Below, piece after piece: positions 5,720-6,190 of a DNA stretch of 6,190 nucleotides; position 1 is the first letter of the stretch, and each line of letters starts with the position of its first letter. The notes below the pieces were generated by a model, which worked only from the letters and a program-made list of their open reading frames with translations, had not been told where the DNA came from and ran no database searches. Source of the stretch: Lachnospiraceae bacterium (GTDB lineage: Bacteria > Bacillota > Clostridia > Lachnospirales > Lachnospiraceae); assembly GCA_003535955.1 (NCBI GenBank), contig DPZM01000310.1:1-6190 (forward strand), written 5' to 3'. The translations under genes were made by a program, and so were the position numbers.

Positions 5720-6190
5720 GTGGTACATCAGTATAAGAATAACGGTTTCAATATAGTGCTGGATGTCAATTCGGGCTCCATTCATGTGGTCGATGATATC
5801 GTATATGATATGATAGGGCTTATTGCCACTGATAAGCTTGAAGGTTCATTCAGAAAGGTGATAAACGAGGATGATGTAAGGGCTTCATCCTATGAAGAGG
5901 TTAAGGATATTTTAGCCCCGCTCACTGACAGGTACACGGAAGCCGAAGTTAAGGAAGCATATGATGAGATCTCCGGTCTTATCAAAGAAGATATGCTTTT
6001 CTCAGATGATGTATATAAGGATTTTGTTCTTGATTTCAAAAAGAGGAAGACCGTAGTTAAGGCCCTGTGCCTTCATATAGCGCATGACTGTAATCTTGCC
6101 TGCAGGTACTGCTTCGCAAAAGAAGGTGAGTATAACCAGAGCAAGCGTGAGCTCATGTCATATGAGGTGGGGAAGAGGGCGCTTGACTTC
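5720..6190 (+). CDS. scfB: Radical SAM SCIFF peptide maturase, 5' part (3' end outside window)
   Basis: Enzyme that uses S-adenosylmethionine and iron-sulfur clusters to form thioether cross-links in the ScfA peptide in the cytoplasm. The first 157 residues are visible, open to the window edge; family members run to about 450. The GTG start gives MVHQYKNNG followed by IVLDVNSGSIHVVDD, the typical opening of SCIFF maturases. Residues 1 to about 115 form the N-terminal region that in the studied homologue CteB includes the RiPP recognition element binding the leader peptide. The radical SAM cluster motif CNLACRYC (CxxxCxxC) has its cysteines at 124, 128 and 131 (bases 6089-6112), followed by FAKEGEY. 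The C-terminal SPASM domain with auxiliary clusters is expected beyond the window. The codon style matches its neighbours. Assignment rests on the motif, the N-terminus and the adjacent precursor gene. Confidence 0.95.
   Translation, partial: MVHQYKNNGFNIVLDVNSGSIHVVDDIVYDMIGLIATDKLEGSFRKVINEDDVRASSYEEVKDILAPLTDRYTEAEVKEAYDEISGLIKEDMLFSDDVYKDFVLDFKKRKTVVKALCLHIAHDCNLACRYCFAKEGEYNQSKRELMSYEVGKRALDF

Overview
The window looks like a chromosomal segment from a Clostridia-class Firmicute, most likely a Lachnospiraceae member. The reasons are the hisS-aspS gene pair, AGG/AGA-rich arginine and ATA-rich isoleucine codon use, strong AGGAGG-type ribosome binding sites, and above all a SCIFF peptide gene with its radical SAM maturase, a pair that is nearly universal in Clostridia and rare elsewhere. 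All genes are on the + strand. The family assignment is an inference from these features, not from a phylogeny.

Layout: (1) positions 1-809 hold the 3' part of hisS (histidyl-tRNA synthetase), whose 5' end lies outside the window. (2) aspS (aspartyl-tRNA synthetase) follows at 820-2622 after a 10-base gap, with its ribosome binding site overlapping the hisS stop. (3) A 471-residue membrane protein of unknown function (2663-4078) has an N-terminal four-cysteine zinc ribbon, one transmembrane helix and a large C-terminal ectodomain. (4) A CNNM/CorC-type (DUF21-CBS-CBS-CorC_HlyC) membrane protein (4091-5419) follows; its Shine-Dalgarno overlaps the previous stop and its likely start is TTG. (5) Next is a gap with an extended -10 promoter, then scfA (5489-5632), a 47-residue six-cysteine ranthipeptide precursor. 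(6) An 87-base gap carries a perfect 15-bp stem-loop. (7) The 5' third of scfB (5720 to the window end) encodes the radical SAM maturase that installs thioether cross-links in ScfA.

Genes 1-4 are packed closely enough (gaps of 10, 40 and 12 bases, no terminator seen) to be one transcription unit combining two tRNA-charging enzymes with two envelope proteins. The scfA-scfB pair looks like a second unit with its own promoter. The intergenic stem-loop is well placed to let the small precursor be made in excess over its enzyme. The SCIFF system is already described as a family but its biological role is still poorly understood. I see no wholly new system here; the least explained gene is the zinc-ribbon membrane protein. 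No stretch over 300 bases lacks a gene, and I found no RNA gene, CRISPR array, insertion sequence or attachment site.
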